In this document: piece after piece, positions 27,501 to 41,800 of the stretch | Position numbering within the stretch: position 1 is the first letter of the stretch | How the letters are laid out: every line of letters begins with the position of its first letter | Assembly (NCBI GenBank): GCA_004352715.1 | Contig: SCFE01000006.1 | Coordinates: 3,111,011-3,175,010, forward strand | Length of the DNA: 64,000 nucleotides | Direction of reading: 5' to 3' | Origin: Hofstenia miamia | Lineage: Eukaryota; Xenacoelomorpha; Acoela | Translations under genes and position numbers: made by a program | The notes under the pieces: model-generated | Seen by the model: only the letters and a program-made list of their open reading frames with translations | Told to the model about the DNA's origin: nothing | Databases searched by the model: none

Positions 27501-30500
27501 ACAAAATGTTTGGACTGACTTCTTATTGAACTTAGTGCAACTTTGAATTTCAACATAAAATAATTTTTAGATTATTCACCCTTAATCTGCACCGTTTTTA
27601 GCTACAAAGCATTTCTCAGATTTGTGACTAATAGTATCATAAAGTCTGGGTAAAAAACGACAATCTAATTTTACATATTTCATTAAATATATCAATCCTA
27701 CCGATAAAATGATAAAATAGAGTCAAATCAACCCATTTCGAGGATTAATTTGAGATATCGGAAATATCACGAGTTTTAATTATTTACAAATATGGTTATT
27801 GTTGAAAAAACTATACTTAGAAGTTCCATTGACTGAAAACAGCATTTCCTATGTACCTAATGATGAAAACCAACCCAGCCGTCCACAGATTACACCAATT
27901 GAGAACGTTTTTTTGAATTCTAAAGCAAAGAGTCTCTTAGGGATATTCGTCTCCTAATACAAGAGAACAATTCACTCGTAGACTAAAAAATGTATCACAG
28001 AAATGGATATGGATATCATCATAAAAATGTTTGATAAATTAGAAGGAAATATTCACAATGGCCATAGATAAACTATTATAATCATATATTAATCATTGTA
28101 ACCAAAGACTTGATTTTTAGTCACGAAATAAACAAATATTTCAGTGAAACTAGTGTGCCGTATTTTTCCTAGACTTTATTATCACAACCATCTCTTTGCA
28201 TTACTCAAAAACACAATACTTTAATGGAATTCGTTTCACAAGCAGTCAAAAAATTTGACAGTTAGGTTTAGAGCTTGAAAATCAAGCAAATACTTCAATA
28301 AAATATTAGCCCTAACCAACCATGAAAACATTATCCTTTATAACTTTTCATTGTTAATGATAGAGAAAGGTTTACATTGGGTAGCAGTTTGCCTTATTAC
28401 AAATCATTTATAGTTAACAGATCATCTTAGTATTTAAATGAAATCTTAAGCATGTAAAATATCATATATTGACCTTACATGAATAGGAAGTAAATGTTCT
28501 AAAAAAATGAATTTTTAATAATAGCTGAACTTTTAAAGCTAATGGTTTTGAAACAAAATATTCGTCAATAAATTAGGCAATAACAATTTGAGATAATACT
28601 AACATTGGAAATGAGTTGGCTGTGTTTTTTTTCAGAAAATAGATTTTCAAATATTATTATAATTATTGAAACAGACAATAAGTTACTTCAATTGGTTTTC
28701 TCCTTCTTTTTAAAGCAGGATTTGAACAACAGTTTGAGTAAGAAATACACCAGCAGAAGGATTGGAGAAGCAGCAGTGAGAAGAATCACAGAAACACCTG
28801 CAATATGGGCGTACGTGTATGGATCCTCAGCATTAATTAGTGTAGATTTTCCTGAATATTTTTCTATTAAATTCTCAATCTGCTTAACGCCGTCTATGTC
28901 ATAAAGTTTTTGTTTTTCTTTCTTTATGTTGCTATAAATATTTTGATAATTCTGGCGTGCATTCCCCACCGCTAATGCTATACTATCTCTAGAATTGCCA
29001 TTTGTTATTTGTTCGGCAACACCAGCCTTCACCACTCCAAATGCGGATGCATATTGATCACGCCCTAAAGGTAGGCAGATCACAACTTTTTCTGCTTCGA
29101 ATGCTTCAATGAAGGAATTCAAACCGCAATGCGATATAAAAACTTTTACTTTAGGATTGTTCAATAAGGTTCTTTGTGGAATGAATTTTTCAGTCAATAC
29201 GTTATCAGGAATTTTCAAGCCAATGTCTGGGAATCTTGCATAGATGACGTCATAATCAGTTTGCTCTGAAAGGAAGCTCATTAATTCACGTTGAATAGTT
29301 TCAGATGGAACCATTGTGCTTCCGAATGCTACATATAGGATATCTTTAGAAGATTTATCGACAAATTTTGTATGTTTTTTTGTAGAGGAGGTAGATCATA
29401 TGGTTTGATTGATAAGACCTAGTGGATATACATTTTCTGCATCAAAACTTTCCTGAAATTTTGGACTTAGTAATACAAACGAAGGATGGGATAACAATAA
29501 ATGGCTGTAAGATGTAAAAATTTTGTACATGCCCAATGAACTTCTAATATCATTTCCTGAATCTTTTATGACGTTGAAGAAACTATTAAGTAAAACCTGA
29601 TAAATACTATCTGAAGCGAACCGATGCAATGGAGTTTTGTTATCATCAATTCCTATAAAGGCATTTAGAGAATTCCTTACTTTTGAGTATCCTGGATAAT
29701 CTACCATTCCAAAATACATATTGGCAAAAGGAATACCATATTTATCTGCAATTCCTGATGTGCCTAAAACAAAAAAATCTGCCATTATTAAATCAGGTTT
29801 TGGAAGAATCGCTTGCTTAATTAGTGTTAGTAATTGTTCACCAGCGAGTTCATTATTTTCTCGTATATATCCAGGTAGGTTTATCATGATGTCTTCCTTT
29901 GTCTCCCATACACTTTCACTAAAGATTTCAGCTCCGGTTTTTCTTACTCTTTCAGTGCATTTCCCATTCAGTACGAAAGTGACCCTGTGATTTTTTGCAA
30001 CTAAGCCTTGTGCTATATTCTCAGTTAAATAGAAATGTGAATCGCATAGCGTAACAATGACGATGTGCTTTCCTGAAACATTTAAAAAAATGGAACCAAG
30101 GAAGATTGCTATAAGTCCGAACGACGCCATTTTGTTCGCCAAATTCATGAATTAATATAACCGCACTAAGTTTGTACGAATTTGAGAATTGAAGTGTACT
30201 TAGGCGACAGGTGAAAGCACTTTATTTGCAAAGTTGAGCGAGGATTTCCTATTATACACTAGTTTCAATTTACTTTATTAAAACCAATTTGAACAATTTG
30301 AATTAAATAAACAACATTAGAATGTCAAAAATAGTTGAAGCTCTACTAATGCACTAAATATTCATTATCAAGAATCTTATGCAAACAAAGATTTGAAGCT
30401 CTTGTATGAGAAAAGGAGCATAGCATATCAAGAAAACTTAAAATATCAAAGTAAACAGTGTAGCCTCTCATACAAGGATAATCTTAAAATTTGCCTTATA

Positions 30501-33500
30501 TTGACAAAATAATCTAAGCAATTTGGGGTTCATTCTAATTCACTTATAAATATTTCAGGTTATGCGAACCAACCCTTAGAGTATTTCAGGTGCAATATAT
30601 TTATAATAACAGTCAAATGAAGAGAAATTTCGATGTCTAAGAAAATATTACTCTTAATTTCTTCCATAAATAAATGGAATTGGATCTAAATAGATATTGA
30701 TAGCACTCGGTTTTACCTGCCCTACCCCTTGAAGGAGGGAATAAGGGTACAAGTTATACAAATATGGGTTGATATGGCTAAGGTTAGGGCTAGTATTTTA
30801 TTATTTGATACAAATTATATCTATAATACACAGGAACCTATTTTTGGTGGCATTTAAGCTAAAGGACAAATCTAAGATCACAATTTTATTGTGGAATTTA
30901 CATATAATGAAACAAAACGTAGTCTACTATATTAATCATAGTGTAGTTTAGACTGTGGGGAAGAGTTCATGAATTATATTTACAAATAAGTGGAATTTTT
31001 TGTAATATGTTATTCTTTTAAATTGGAAAGTGAACTTATATATTGTTAAATATTTAATCAAAAATAACAGTGCACACATTTTTAACACCCCGGGGGTCAG
31101 CTTTAATCTTAAGTGATTCATAATCCGTCCTGACAACAGGATGTGTGCCAATTATTTTTTGCAACATTTGGTCAGTACAACTCGGGCTTTGCAACATTCT
31201 AAGGGTTGCATCAAAGCCTAATTTAATCATGGTTTGGCGAGCTGCTGTAAAATAAACCTAAAATTATAAAACAAAAATTTTTTTGCGCAAAAGTCATCAT
31301 TTGGAATGAAAAGTTGCTTTAAGACACCAAACCCAAAAGTATTAATCTTAGTCATCTTTTGCTTACTGGAATGTTTAGCTTCCTTTGATATTGCCTTCAA
31401 ATAAACTGAGATCGTTAAGGGCAACTAGTAACTTTGTATTTTATTTTTAATGTACTTCAAACAATCTATTTATAATCGTAGAAATACTTAGTATTACACT
31501 GTAAAAATATATATCTAAGCTTCTTACTTTGATATACAGCATTTCTAAAAGCCTGCTGCACTTTATTATATGTAAGCCATTGAAATGACAATATATTTTC
31601 TGCTTATTTCGAAAGAAATCTAGTGGTTGTAAGTACAGCAATTGAAGATTTATAATGAATTTAAATATAATAATACTTCGTCAAAAAGAATTCATTCAAT
31701 TATTACTTCTATTCACATAAACAAAGAATATGGATATATAACATTAATTGCTGTTAAACTACAGTGAAGAATTCAACCATTGATTTTCTATTTATTAATT
31801 GCAAATAATGAGTTTACTTTGTATTAGAGAACTTTTTCCACCTTTGCAGTTCGAAAAATTTTTATTGACTTCATCAAAATCAATTGCCAGTATAGATAAG
31901 ATAAATTTCACAATTTACATTAACAAAATGGAGGACATTAAAAATTTTATTAGTCCTTTTTAAAAAGAAAAATATCGTTCTTGTTCAGTATTAACAACAG
32001 GTAACATTAAATAAATTCGACATGCAATGTCAATAATTGGAAAACTTGTCAACAAACTACCTCCATTGGTACAAAATATATTACCTAAAATACACACGGC
32101 AAAAAGCCTAGTCATCACGATTAGACACATACTTTGAAAAGTGAATTAGTTCAGTAGTAAGGTCATCCACATGATCGAGGTCTTAGTGATTACTTATATT
32201 CAGACACCTTGCTGCTGCTATTGCTGCAATGTACATCTGCTAAGGATACTATTAATATTTACTACAAAATTTTAATTATTTCTTCTTCGCTTACTACTGC
32301 AATTTAATACTTAAATCCAAAATACCAAAATACTTCTAATTTTTTTATAAAAATACTTGATTATTTTTATTTTCTATATCAGCAAGTTTTTGTTTTACTT
32401 GCCTTTGTTAATCGAACGAATAGCTATGGTCATTTACACGTATCTCTACATTCTTCTGAAAATCTTTAAATTTTACAATGTTGAAGATATTCCTTTTCAT
32501 GTAATATGCACGGTTATATGACATCGAGCAGAGCATCACGTAATTGATAATGAATTTCAAAACAGTAGCTTCCATCTATATGTAAATGATGAAAAAGCAT
32601 GTAGAATTTCTGATCAAATAAAAAAATGAAATAGCACCTAAACAGCACCTGCACAAAATGAGCCCAATAAATTTAAAGAATGTGTGGAAAAATTAACACA
32701 TTCGGCAGCAGAAATCTGTTTTTTAATTCTCACTCTATTGTACTTTCCTGACATATTATTGGCATTGTATAGCCTTGACCTTGGCATTCAAGTATTGTAA
32801 CCAGCATTTGAATTGAAAGTTTCTAACATCAGTTACTGTTGAAAAATATAGCGACCAAAATTTTTAATGAACATCAGAAATTCCTAAGCTGGCTCACCGT
32901 TAGTTTTTGAATACCACAAAAGAGTTGTAAATTTATACCAATGAGAAAATCTGAGTAAATACTACAATATTTTACTGTTCTCGTTTCTAATACTGTGCAA
33001 TGGAATAAATTAATTAATCATATATTATAGAAGATACGTATGAAACATCCATAGTAATTTTAACATAATTTATGCATATTATATCATTTTCCCTCAAATA
33101 TGTAATCCCCTTTTGCATCAAATCATAGAAGAGCACTAGAATTACGAACACGGGTCGTTTCAACGCAAAGCAAGTTTTCTTTGATTAATAAGTCATTTAT
33201 CGGAAACACAAACCCATGTTTTAACCTCCATGTATGTTGATAATCTAAATGAATTTTACATTTCAAAATGTTTGCCTAATTTGGAATGAAGCTGTAAAAT
33301 GAAATTTGGTTTTTCAAAATATATCTTACTACAAAGTTGTTGTAAAACGTTTGTAAACAAAATTGTGATTTTTACAAGGGACACTGTGCCATGGACCAGT
33401 TGGCCCATGCGTTAAAACGGCACTGGTTGTAAGACTACAAAAAAGAGAAATTTTTTTGCAATATATTGTGTACTTCAAAAACGTTTTCTATTAGCTCTAT

Positions 33501-35853
33501 GTATTGCTTCATTTTTTGTCTACATGAAATCGCCAGTCTGTGATTGCAGTGAATCTTAGTTGGATAAGAATGAAATATAATATGCTAAATTCAGGATATT
33601 ATTGTAAAAAACTATGAAATTAGTTTAACTAATATTTTACATACTTGTGAAAATAAGTGAACGCTTACATAATTTCGTTATTGGAATTCTTGTAGAATTG
33701 TGATAACTTCCACAAATAGGTTTAAAAAAATCATTAAGCCCAAATAATTTTCAATAGATAATCAAAATGCATTATATTTTGCATTTCAATCTCAAAACTA
33801 GCCCTGTATTAATTCCTTTATCATATCCTGGATCGAAGACAAAACTTTTTGGAAAAGAGGAAAACTTACTTAAATATAAATTACAATTATAGTACGGGTA
33901 TTTGTTCCAAAATGTCATTAAGCAAATGTAAAATACATTTAACAATCCGCAACTGCTTAACTCGTAAGTATTATTAGGAAAGAATATTGAAATGTATAAA
34001 CAAGATCTATAAAGTGTTGGCTAATTCAAAGTTTGCGTTATTTGGACCATCTTCAACGGCAAGCGGTTTACATAGAAGTTGGAAACTTCAAGTCTGCAAA
34101 ACTAAAGCCTAAAAATAATGAAGAAAAAATACAAGTTCACTGAAGTCATTATTTTGCAATCTTAAAAACTTCTTATTAATTTGAATGGATGCGTACGTAT
34201 TTCAGAGACGCACCCGGCAGTAATAAGTAACTTTTGTAATTGTAATTGAAATTTTTACACTTTGCCCACCGGAACTAAGTTTTTAAATATCTCAATAAAT
34301 TATTGAAGAAAATTCAGCAGCTTATAATATGTGAATAGGCCTACTTTTAACATATTACTTATTTTATAAAAATATCGTATTTGGAATATATTATAGAATA
34401 GAAACAGTGTTGACCATATTTAGTTTAAAAGATTCTTTTATTAGAAAGTAGAATATATTTATTTTCCCGATGTGCTTAAATGTTCATATTGCATTGTTAT
34501 AATTGCGTGTAAAGTAACTGAATGCATTTTTAATATTTTGTTTAGAATTGTTACCAAATGAGGCAAATCCGCCAACAAATACTGTTGATTTTCTGAGAGA
34601 GGTGATTGAAGAACTCTTTGAGTATGTAAGGCAATCACATGATCGCAATGAACCAGTGCTGGAATTCCACCATCCTATGGAATTGAAAGGGAATTTAGAT
34701 TTAGAGGTTCCTGAAGGCCCCGAGACTTTGGCGCAGATTTTGAATGACTGTCGTGAGGCTTTGAAATATGCAGTGAAATCAGGCAAGTCACCAATTTAAA
34801 TATATTATTTATAAACTTTTCTAATAAATAACTACTTCTATCTAATTGTTCCTTGAAATCTCTTTGTTATACTGGTTCAATAGAATCAATTGGCATTATA
34901 AGATGCAAGAAATATTAACTTTACAGTATATTTTTATCATTCGATTTGCATGATTCATCGCTATGTGAATATCTCCGTTTCTATTTGATTATTCAATCAA
35001 TATGCAAAACAGATTTTGAAAGGTCTGATTCACTTGCATTCACCAGTTAAAACTAAGTAATGATCTACCTTGGAGACTAAACTGAAAAATAATCTCAATG
35101 TGTTTGAAAATACCAAAGGGTTTTTGGAAGAATTGCATATGTGTATATGTATCGTAATTAAAAAGTCATTTTTATTAAAGAACTAATGATATTTCATATT
35201 AAAAATTAATAAGCGTGAATATTCGTGTGCTAAACCTTATTACCAACACTCTCAGAAAAAAGCAGTTTTATCTTCTTGTGTCTGTTAATGACATTACCAG
35301 TGACGGTATCAATGGTGATCAGAGTTCATTAATCTAAATTTCACCAAGAATTATTTGAGATTAACCATGAGTGATGAGCCCTCAAACTCATTGCCCATTT
35401 ATCTATGGAGAAATAAATAAGCTTTCTTATTTTTGTCATTAAGCATAGAAATAAAATGGCAATGTTTTGTTAAATTTAGGTAAAATTATTGTCTAAAAAG
35501 GATATGAAGAAAACAGCATATGAGAGTGGTCGGAACTCTTCATAATAATGAAGACAGGCGGGGGTACAATAAATGTCTCGAAATAGTCTTATTTAGACCT
35601 ATATTTGGCTCTGAGTGCAACAGTATAGAATTATTGAAATATATGTCAATAAAAACACAATGCAAAATTTATAATTGCTTAATCGATAGACGCTTTCTAT
35701 ATTTGACTTTTGAGCAGGATTATGTTACAAAAGTCCAATATAATGTATGTGAAAAATTGTAAAGAAATTATACATTTGTAAGGGAGCTTGAAAAATGCTT
35801 TTGAATGAAAATTTTTTGACTTAGCCTTAATGTTAATACCATGCCAAAGAATT

Positions 35854-35889
<36 letters not shown>

Positions 35890-38800
35890 GTATATTTACA
35901 TATACTTACACTTATTCTCCTCGTGCAAAGCCCAGCTATATTTTGCAAATTCTTTGAAAATTTTCTAAAGTGGTTATACTTGGAGTCACATTCTAAATTT
36001 GCATGTAATTTTAGTATTTCTGTGTTTTCAAAAACCGTTTGTTATGCCTCCTCTGATTTCTGCATAAATAAATAATATACTTTGAACATTTATTTGTTCT
36101 CTAGTGTTTGAATTTTAATCAATATCCATCATTGCATAGTGTTGACTGAAGTGCTCCAAATTAATCTACTCTGATACATTTACAAATATTTCATTCATTT
36201 TATAATTTTCTAGCTTCTTACTTAAAAGGGGAATAAATATTAAGGCAAATATTTGCCCTCAACAGATGTGTTTTAAGAGAGGGGTCCGATGTCCAAGCTT
36301 CCCTAATAGCAAAAAATCACAAATATTTTTCTGTTTCTGTGCATAACAATCAATAGGTGCAATAATGAATGTTAACCAATAGAATAAAGTTTGTTATTAA
36401 ACAAGAAAATTTATTTGGAACACAATAATATATTATAATTTTAGATAGATTAAAAAAATTTCTTAAATATTTTCCATTGTAGTAAATATAGCACGCAGGG
36501 GGGCTATGTGGCAGAAAGTTGTGAATTAATCGCCAAGGAATTTCATCTTAATGATTAAAACTTATACCACCAAGTGTCTACGCATTGACATTTTGTCACA
36601 AAATTCATAGATAAGTAAACCTAATAACATATACATACAACAACATTATTTGGGATACGTTTTGAATTTCTGACGCATGGGTCGTGTAAAGATGAACAAT
36701 ACTATAGGTTGAATTGGGTTTTCTGGTCAAATTATCAGATCCCATTGCATAGGTGATTGTAGTAAACAAGTGTTAGATGTTTTCTTGCACATGCCTATCA
36801 TGACCAATATAATTCAAGCTAAAGGATTTACTCATAACTTTGTAACGGCCCTAGAACCACTCCCACTGCCAATAAGTAGGCATGGATATGCTTTTGGCTC
36901 AGAATAGCGAAATATCTTTAATTAATCCATGGAGGTCCATGATAAATCCAAATATATTATCACAAATAGATCTTGAAAGCATAACATACAAATTAATATC
37001 GAGTAAAGAAAATATTCAGTATCACAATATTTTATATTATCATTAGATGCATTTCAATTTTGAATTTCTTAATTGCTCAATAGTGGACTAGTGGATAGTA
37101 CATTCTGACCAAACAATTTGAATCATACATGTCTGAATGCATTTTTGTGAAAATGTGGCATAATCATTGAATGGATGTTTTAGGTCATCCAAGATTTTTT
37201 AATCAGCTTTCGAGTGGGATGGATGTTGTATCTCTTGCTGGCGAATGGTTGACATCAACTGTTAATTCAAACATGTAAGTATTATTTTAAAATGGAATCC
37301 TATCAATTGACTTGGTTAGTTAACAACAGGGAAACTTTGTCAGACTTCCTCTGAGCAGCACATTATGGCAACTTCCTTTTAATTTGAAAGCAGAGCAAAT
37401 TTTAATTACTTTGTTTTAAAAATCAAATACATCCACGATATTTATAAATTTCTACCATCAAGCAAATTTTAAAAGTCTTTGTATGGAAAAATCTTAGAAA
37501 TATTTTGAACACTTAATGTATGAGTTTCTATCAATACAGCCAATTCAGCCTTATTTCCATTGGCGCAGCCAGAAGGGACGCAAGGCGAGGGCGTACTTGA
37601 ATGCAGCATGCATGTTACCTGCGTGTATATATATATATATATATATATATTAGGGTGGTCCAAAAAAATAAAATTTTGAAAAGTTAACCCTCACCCCCAG
37701 ATCTTGTGACCGATGACATAAAACCACTACATGCCAAATTTCATGGTGATTCGACTTTTTCTTCTGGTGCCCCAACGCCCATAAGATCATTGAATTTTCT
37801 TATATTGCTTTTTTATGCTAATTATTTTATACTACTTCTATATGATATGTGACTTATATGTTATTGAAATGAGGCAGCACAGCTATAGTAAATAATGAAA
37901 AACATCACATGAAATTCAGGCCTATTTTGATTGAATAGAACCATAGAGTAGCAATATAAGTAAGGGGAGAATATCAACTGATGATATTGCATTATTAAGT
38001 AATTTTACTTCAAAATAGTTCCATGTGTTACAAGTATTTCCACAAGTTTTTTTAATTTTTATACTTTAGAATTTCAACTAACCAAATCATCTCTTAAATT
38101 GAAAAAATATGTGGTCTATTACGCTTGCAACAAGGAACAAGAGTCACTTAGTTGCTTTTGACAACTGTCGATTTTCAAGCATTTGGGAATTGATGATGAT
38201 GTGATTCGATAGCATGGAAAAGGTACTGACTTTGGTCTTCGTCCTTTGTCAGAGTTGGAATGTATTCCTCATCAAAGATACACCTCGTTAAGCAAAATCA
38301 TTTGTCACTTTGAGGGGTTTTACTTTATCCATCACTTGCAAGGAATCGTCTCTCTTATTCCAAGTTGCTGGATCTACTTCAAGAAATCCAGTGGACAATT
38401 CAATATGTGCAAAAAATGTCGTTTGTTAGCTGTTACAAAAGTTGAGATGTCTCTAGACGAAATGATGCCCATGTCAAGGCACAATATTTTTGCAGGTTGA
38501 TGACTACCATCTCTCTGAAGCGCCATTCTCATCGCCCCTCTGGTATTAACATCAATTGATTCGCCAAAAAACCCAAACCTACCTACTTTTCTACTAGATA
38601 CCAGATATGACGACTAAATGAATGCACAGCTGCCAAGAAGACAGGAGTATCGTGATTAGCAGAAAGATCTTTCAAGAATTTCAGATAAATTGTTGGAGTA
38701 GATTCTGGGTTTGATGAAGTATACCAGTATTGGATGTATAAGGAAACAAGGAAGGTAACAAATCGTTCTATTCCTCTTAATTCTTGGGTTTCNAATTGAA

Positions 38801-41800
38801 AAATGTATTCGGCCACCTGAAAAATTTTTAACAAATGAGCAAATCCGAAAAATGTAAATTCAAAATGATATAAATAAATGAAAAATTGATCCAATATACG
38901 CACTTAGCAACAAAAACCTCTTTCTGCAACACCAAATCTAATTAAAAAATACATATGACATACTTGGCGTCCATTTCTTTTAAATGATTATGACAAATCA
39001 TGGGTGGCCGAATTCTTTCTTCCAGTACTGTAGAAGTTCAACATAGAAAATATCTATAGTGATAACCAGAGATGGAATCGGATCGGTTTGGATCAGATGC
39101 AGATNGTTGATGACTACCATCTCTCTGAAGCGCCATTCTCATCGCCCCTCTGGTATTAACATCAATTGATTCGCCAAAAAACCCAAACCTACCTACTTTT
39201 CTACTAGATACCAGATATGACGACTAAATGAATGCACAGCTGCCAAGAAGACAGGAGTATCGTGATTAGCAGAAAGATCTTTCAAGAATTTCAGATAAAT
39301 TGTTGGAGTAGATTCTGGGTTTGATGAAGTATACCAGTATTGGATGTATAAGGAAACAAGGAAGGTAACAAATCGTTCTATTCCTCTTAATTCTTGGGTT
39401 TCAGGTGAAACTGGTTTCGAAAAAGATACATCTTCATTGCATATATTAATTTTGCCATCCATCTAGCACGATGACAGGCACCGCGTGGAGTTTCTTTTTG
39501 AAAGACGAGCAGTGTCAGCTCCAACATTTCTATCAATAGTCATCTCTCGGTTGTTTTTGCATCAATTGCTCCCTGCAAAACTCAGTGAGCACATCAGCTT
39601 GCAATTGAAGACTACCAATGAGTTGAAAATTGTCAATATCTATTACAAACCATTTCTGCTTGAATCGCTTGAAAATGTGTATATCTGGACCACTTGATAC
39701 TTTTCCAGTGCACACATTGATAACTTTATCAATGACAATTTCTGAAACATGATTTCTGCAACACATGTAAAAAAGGAAGTTAAAAAATGCAGTGATACTG
39801 AAAAAAATCTTTAAATAATCAGGTTAAGATCTGCAGTTCTACTAGGCTTAGTTATTAATTTGTTTAATTTATTTCTCTTCATCTTGCACCTAGACAAAAA
39901 TGCTGGTTCCCTATGCTGCAGTTGTGGGAGGGTTCAACTTCATGTCCCCGTGACGAAGTTGGGGTTGGGTCCTCCCAGAACTGTAGCTCCTAACCTGATT
40001 ATTTAAAGATTTTTTGTAGCATCATTTCATTTTTAACTTTGATCTTTTACAGGTGTCCCCACAGTGTATGCTTTATGTCCTAGTGATTTTGAGTTCTTGT
40101 CCATTGACTAAGCTCTCTTGATTCTTGGATGAACTAAAATCGTTGTCATATGACTAATGCCTGGGTCTTTCTCTTCTTACTAACGGAATATTCATATTGT
40201 TTGCAGAAAAGTTGTTTTTTAGCATTGGAGATGGTGAGCAATAGTCGCAACTACACCCCCTTTTTTAACTAAAGGCAACCAGAAAAAAAAAGAAATTCGC
40301 CATCAAGTATTCCTATCTGAAGAACGGGAATAGAGAGGTTTTTTATGAAAGGGCAGGACGGATTAAAAAAAGGCGAATTAGGATATGGATGACCAACCCA
40401 AGGTGGCCATGGCATCGTGCCCTCCCTGGCTGCGCCACTACATATTTCCTATTATTTGATATTGATTATAAATTTTTATATGTATTTTTAAGTATTTGAT
40501 TTTTCTCATCTATTTAATGCAATTTTTTATGAACATGTGCACTCAACTTTGCTTACTACTTAAACAAAGTCTTTTAATGATGTTAGAGAACTCATATAGT
40601 TAATGTTCTGGAAGTAGCACAGCACATGTTTTCATTACCTTAAAATAGGTCTGTGAACATTACTGCTAAATTGTATACTTATAGCTTTATCAGAGAACAT
40701 TATGTTTTGTCCATGGATTGACAGTTTTTTTGGCTCTTACGTACATTTTGGTTTTAATGTTTTTGATGAGAGACAAGTCTATTTGACTGCAAGATAAGGA
40801 AGAAGTTTGAAATTCATCTGACTTTTTATCACAATAATCTTGCGAGTTCTTACTGTGATTTGACTTAATAGGGCTTGTCGCTAAAGCTGGATATCGCTTC
40901 ATATCAGCAGATTGTTGCATTAACTTTTTCAATGAGCGGCTTCTTTCGCATCATTATTTGTTCACTGTCTCAAAAAACTACAAAAAATTTGCTACCAAAA
41001 AATATAACAGAGACCTGTGGGAGGCGCGAATGTTCGGAATATTTTCCATAAAATCGGCTAAAACACATCAATTTTCTTAGTTGAAAATTGCTATTAATTA
41101 TTGATAGCACAAACCTTCTTGTTCACAATAATTTATTAGCACTTAAAAACAGTGTCTTTTACTCGCATAAGTTAATATAATTTTAACTAGATTTAAGCAA
41201 CCAAAAATATTAATTGGTTACAGAAATTGTTTGAACAATTCTCGTAGATCTTCAGGATAAAGACCATCAACGAACTGATAGAGTTCCGACAGTAAGAAAT
41301 AACTTTTTCTACTGTGAAAATTAGAAAAAATAGGTGCTGTGATTATTGTTTTCTAAATTTACACCGAATCTGTACTATTAAATGTATATGAGATTAAATT
41401 TAGAAATTTCTAAGCCCTTAGGCATTTTTCCTTGGAAGAAGGCAGTATTTTAGAAACTCATTAGTTGATAAAATGTAACACTTGATAAAGGCTTACTTTT
41501 CTAATTCCTAATGATGCGGTATTGTAGTTATTAACGGTTTTTGAAGTCGATTGAATTGGTCAGAAATTTACTAATGATGTCTTAGTTTTAAGTGAATTTT
41601 GCAATTATAAGATGTCTTTTATTAACGCAATTTAAATGACTAACAGTCCTTTACCACATTTTCACCATCGTTTCTATAAAGTAAAATAATGGCACCTGAA
41701 TTGACAAGTAAAGGCGAAATTAATTGGAAAAAGCTGTACATGGTTTGAAAATATCCTTAAAATTCTTCATGTACATAGTGATTACAAATATCATTCTAAG

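Larger units (their letters stand above)
38150..39766 (-). pseudogene. Decayed member of a multi-copy protein family of unknown function
   Basis: Reading the minus strand from 39766: [53 protein letters not shown], then after a frameshift and stops [25 protein letters not shown], then after another frameshift [20 protein letters not shown] and [48 protein letters not shown]-stop-RG and [20 protein letters not shown] recall this motif order (GACHRARWM, NDxAERG, LTKDE) from many repeated predicted proteins of cnidarians and arthropods, with no function known to me. A GTTGCAG acceptor-like site precedes the first block at about 39757. At least two frameshifts and several stops. Part of it is affected by the 297-bp assembly duplication. 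Confidence 0.6.

Noticed and set aside
29322-29415. Short intron in the UGT copies (about 75 bp, GT to AG) that would remove the TGA
   Set aside because: It would be in frame in both copies, but the removed text still encodes the conserved [18 protein letters not shown] segment, so it is coding sequence with indels rather than an intron.
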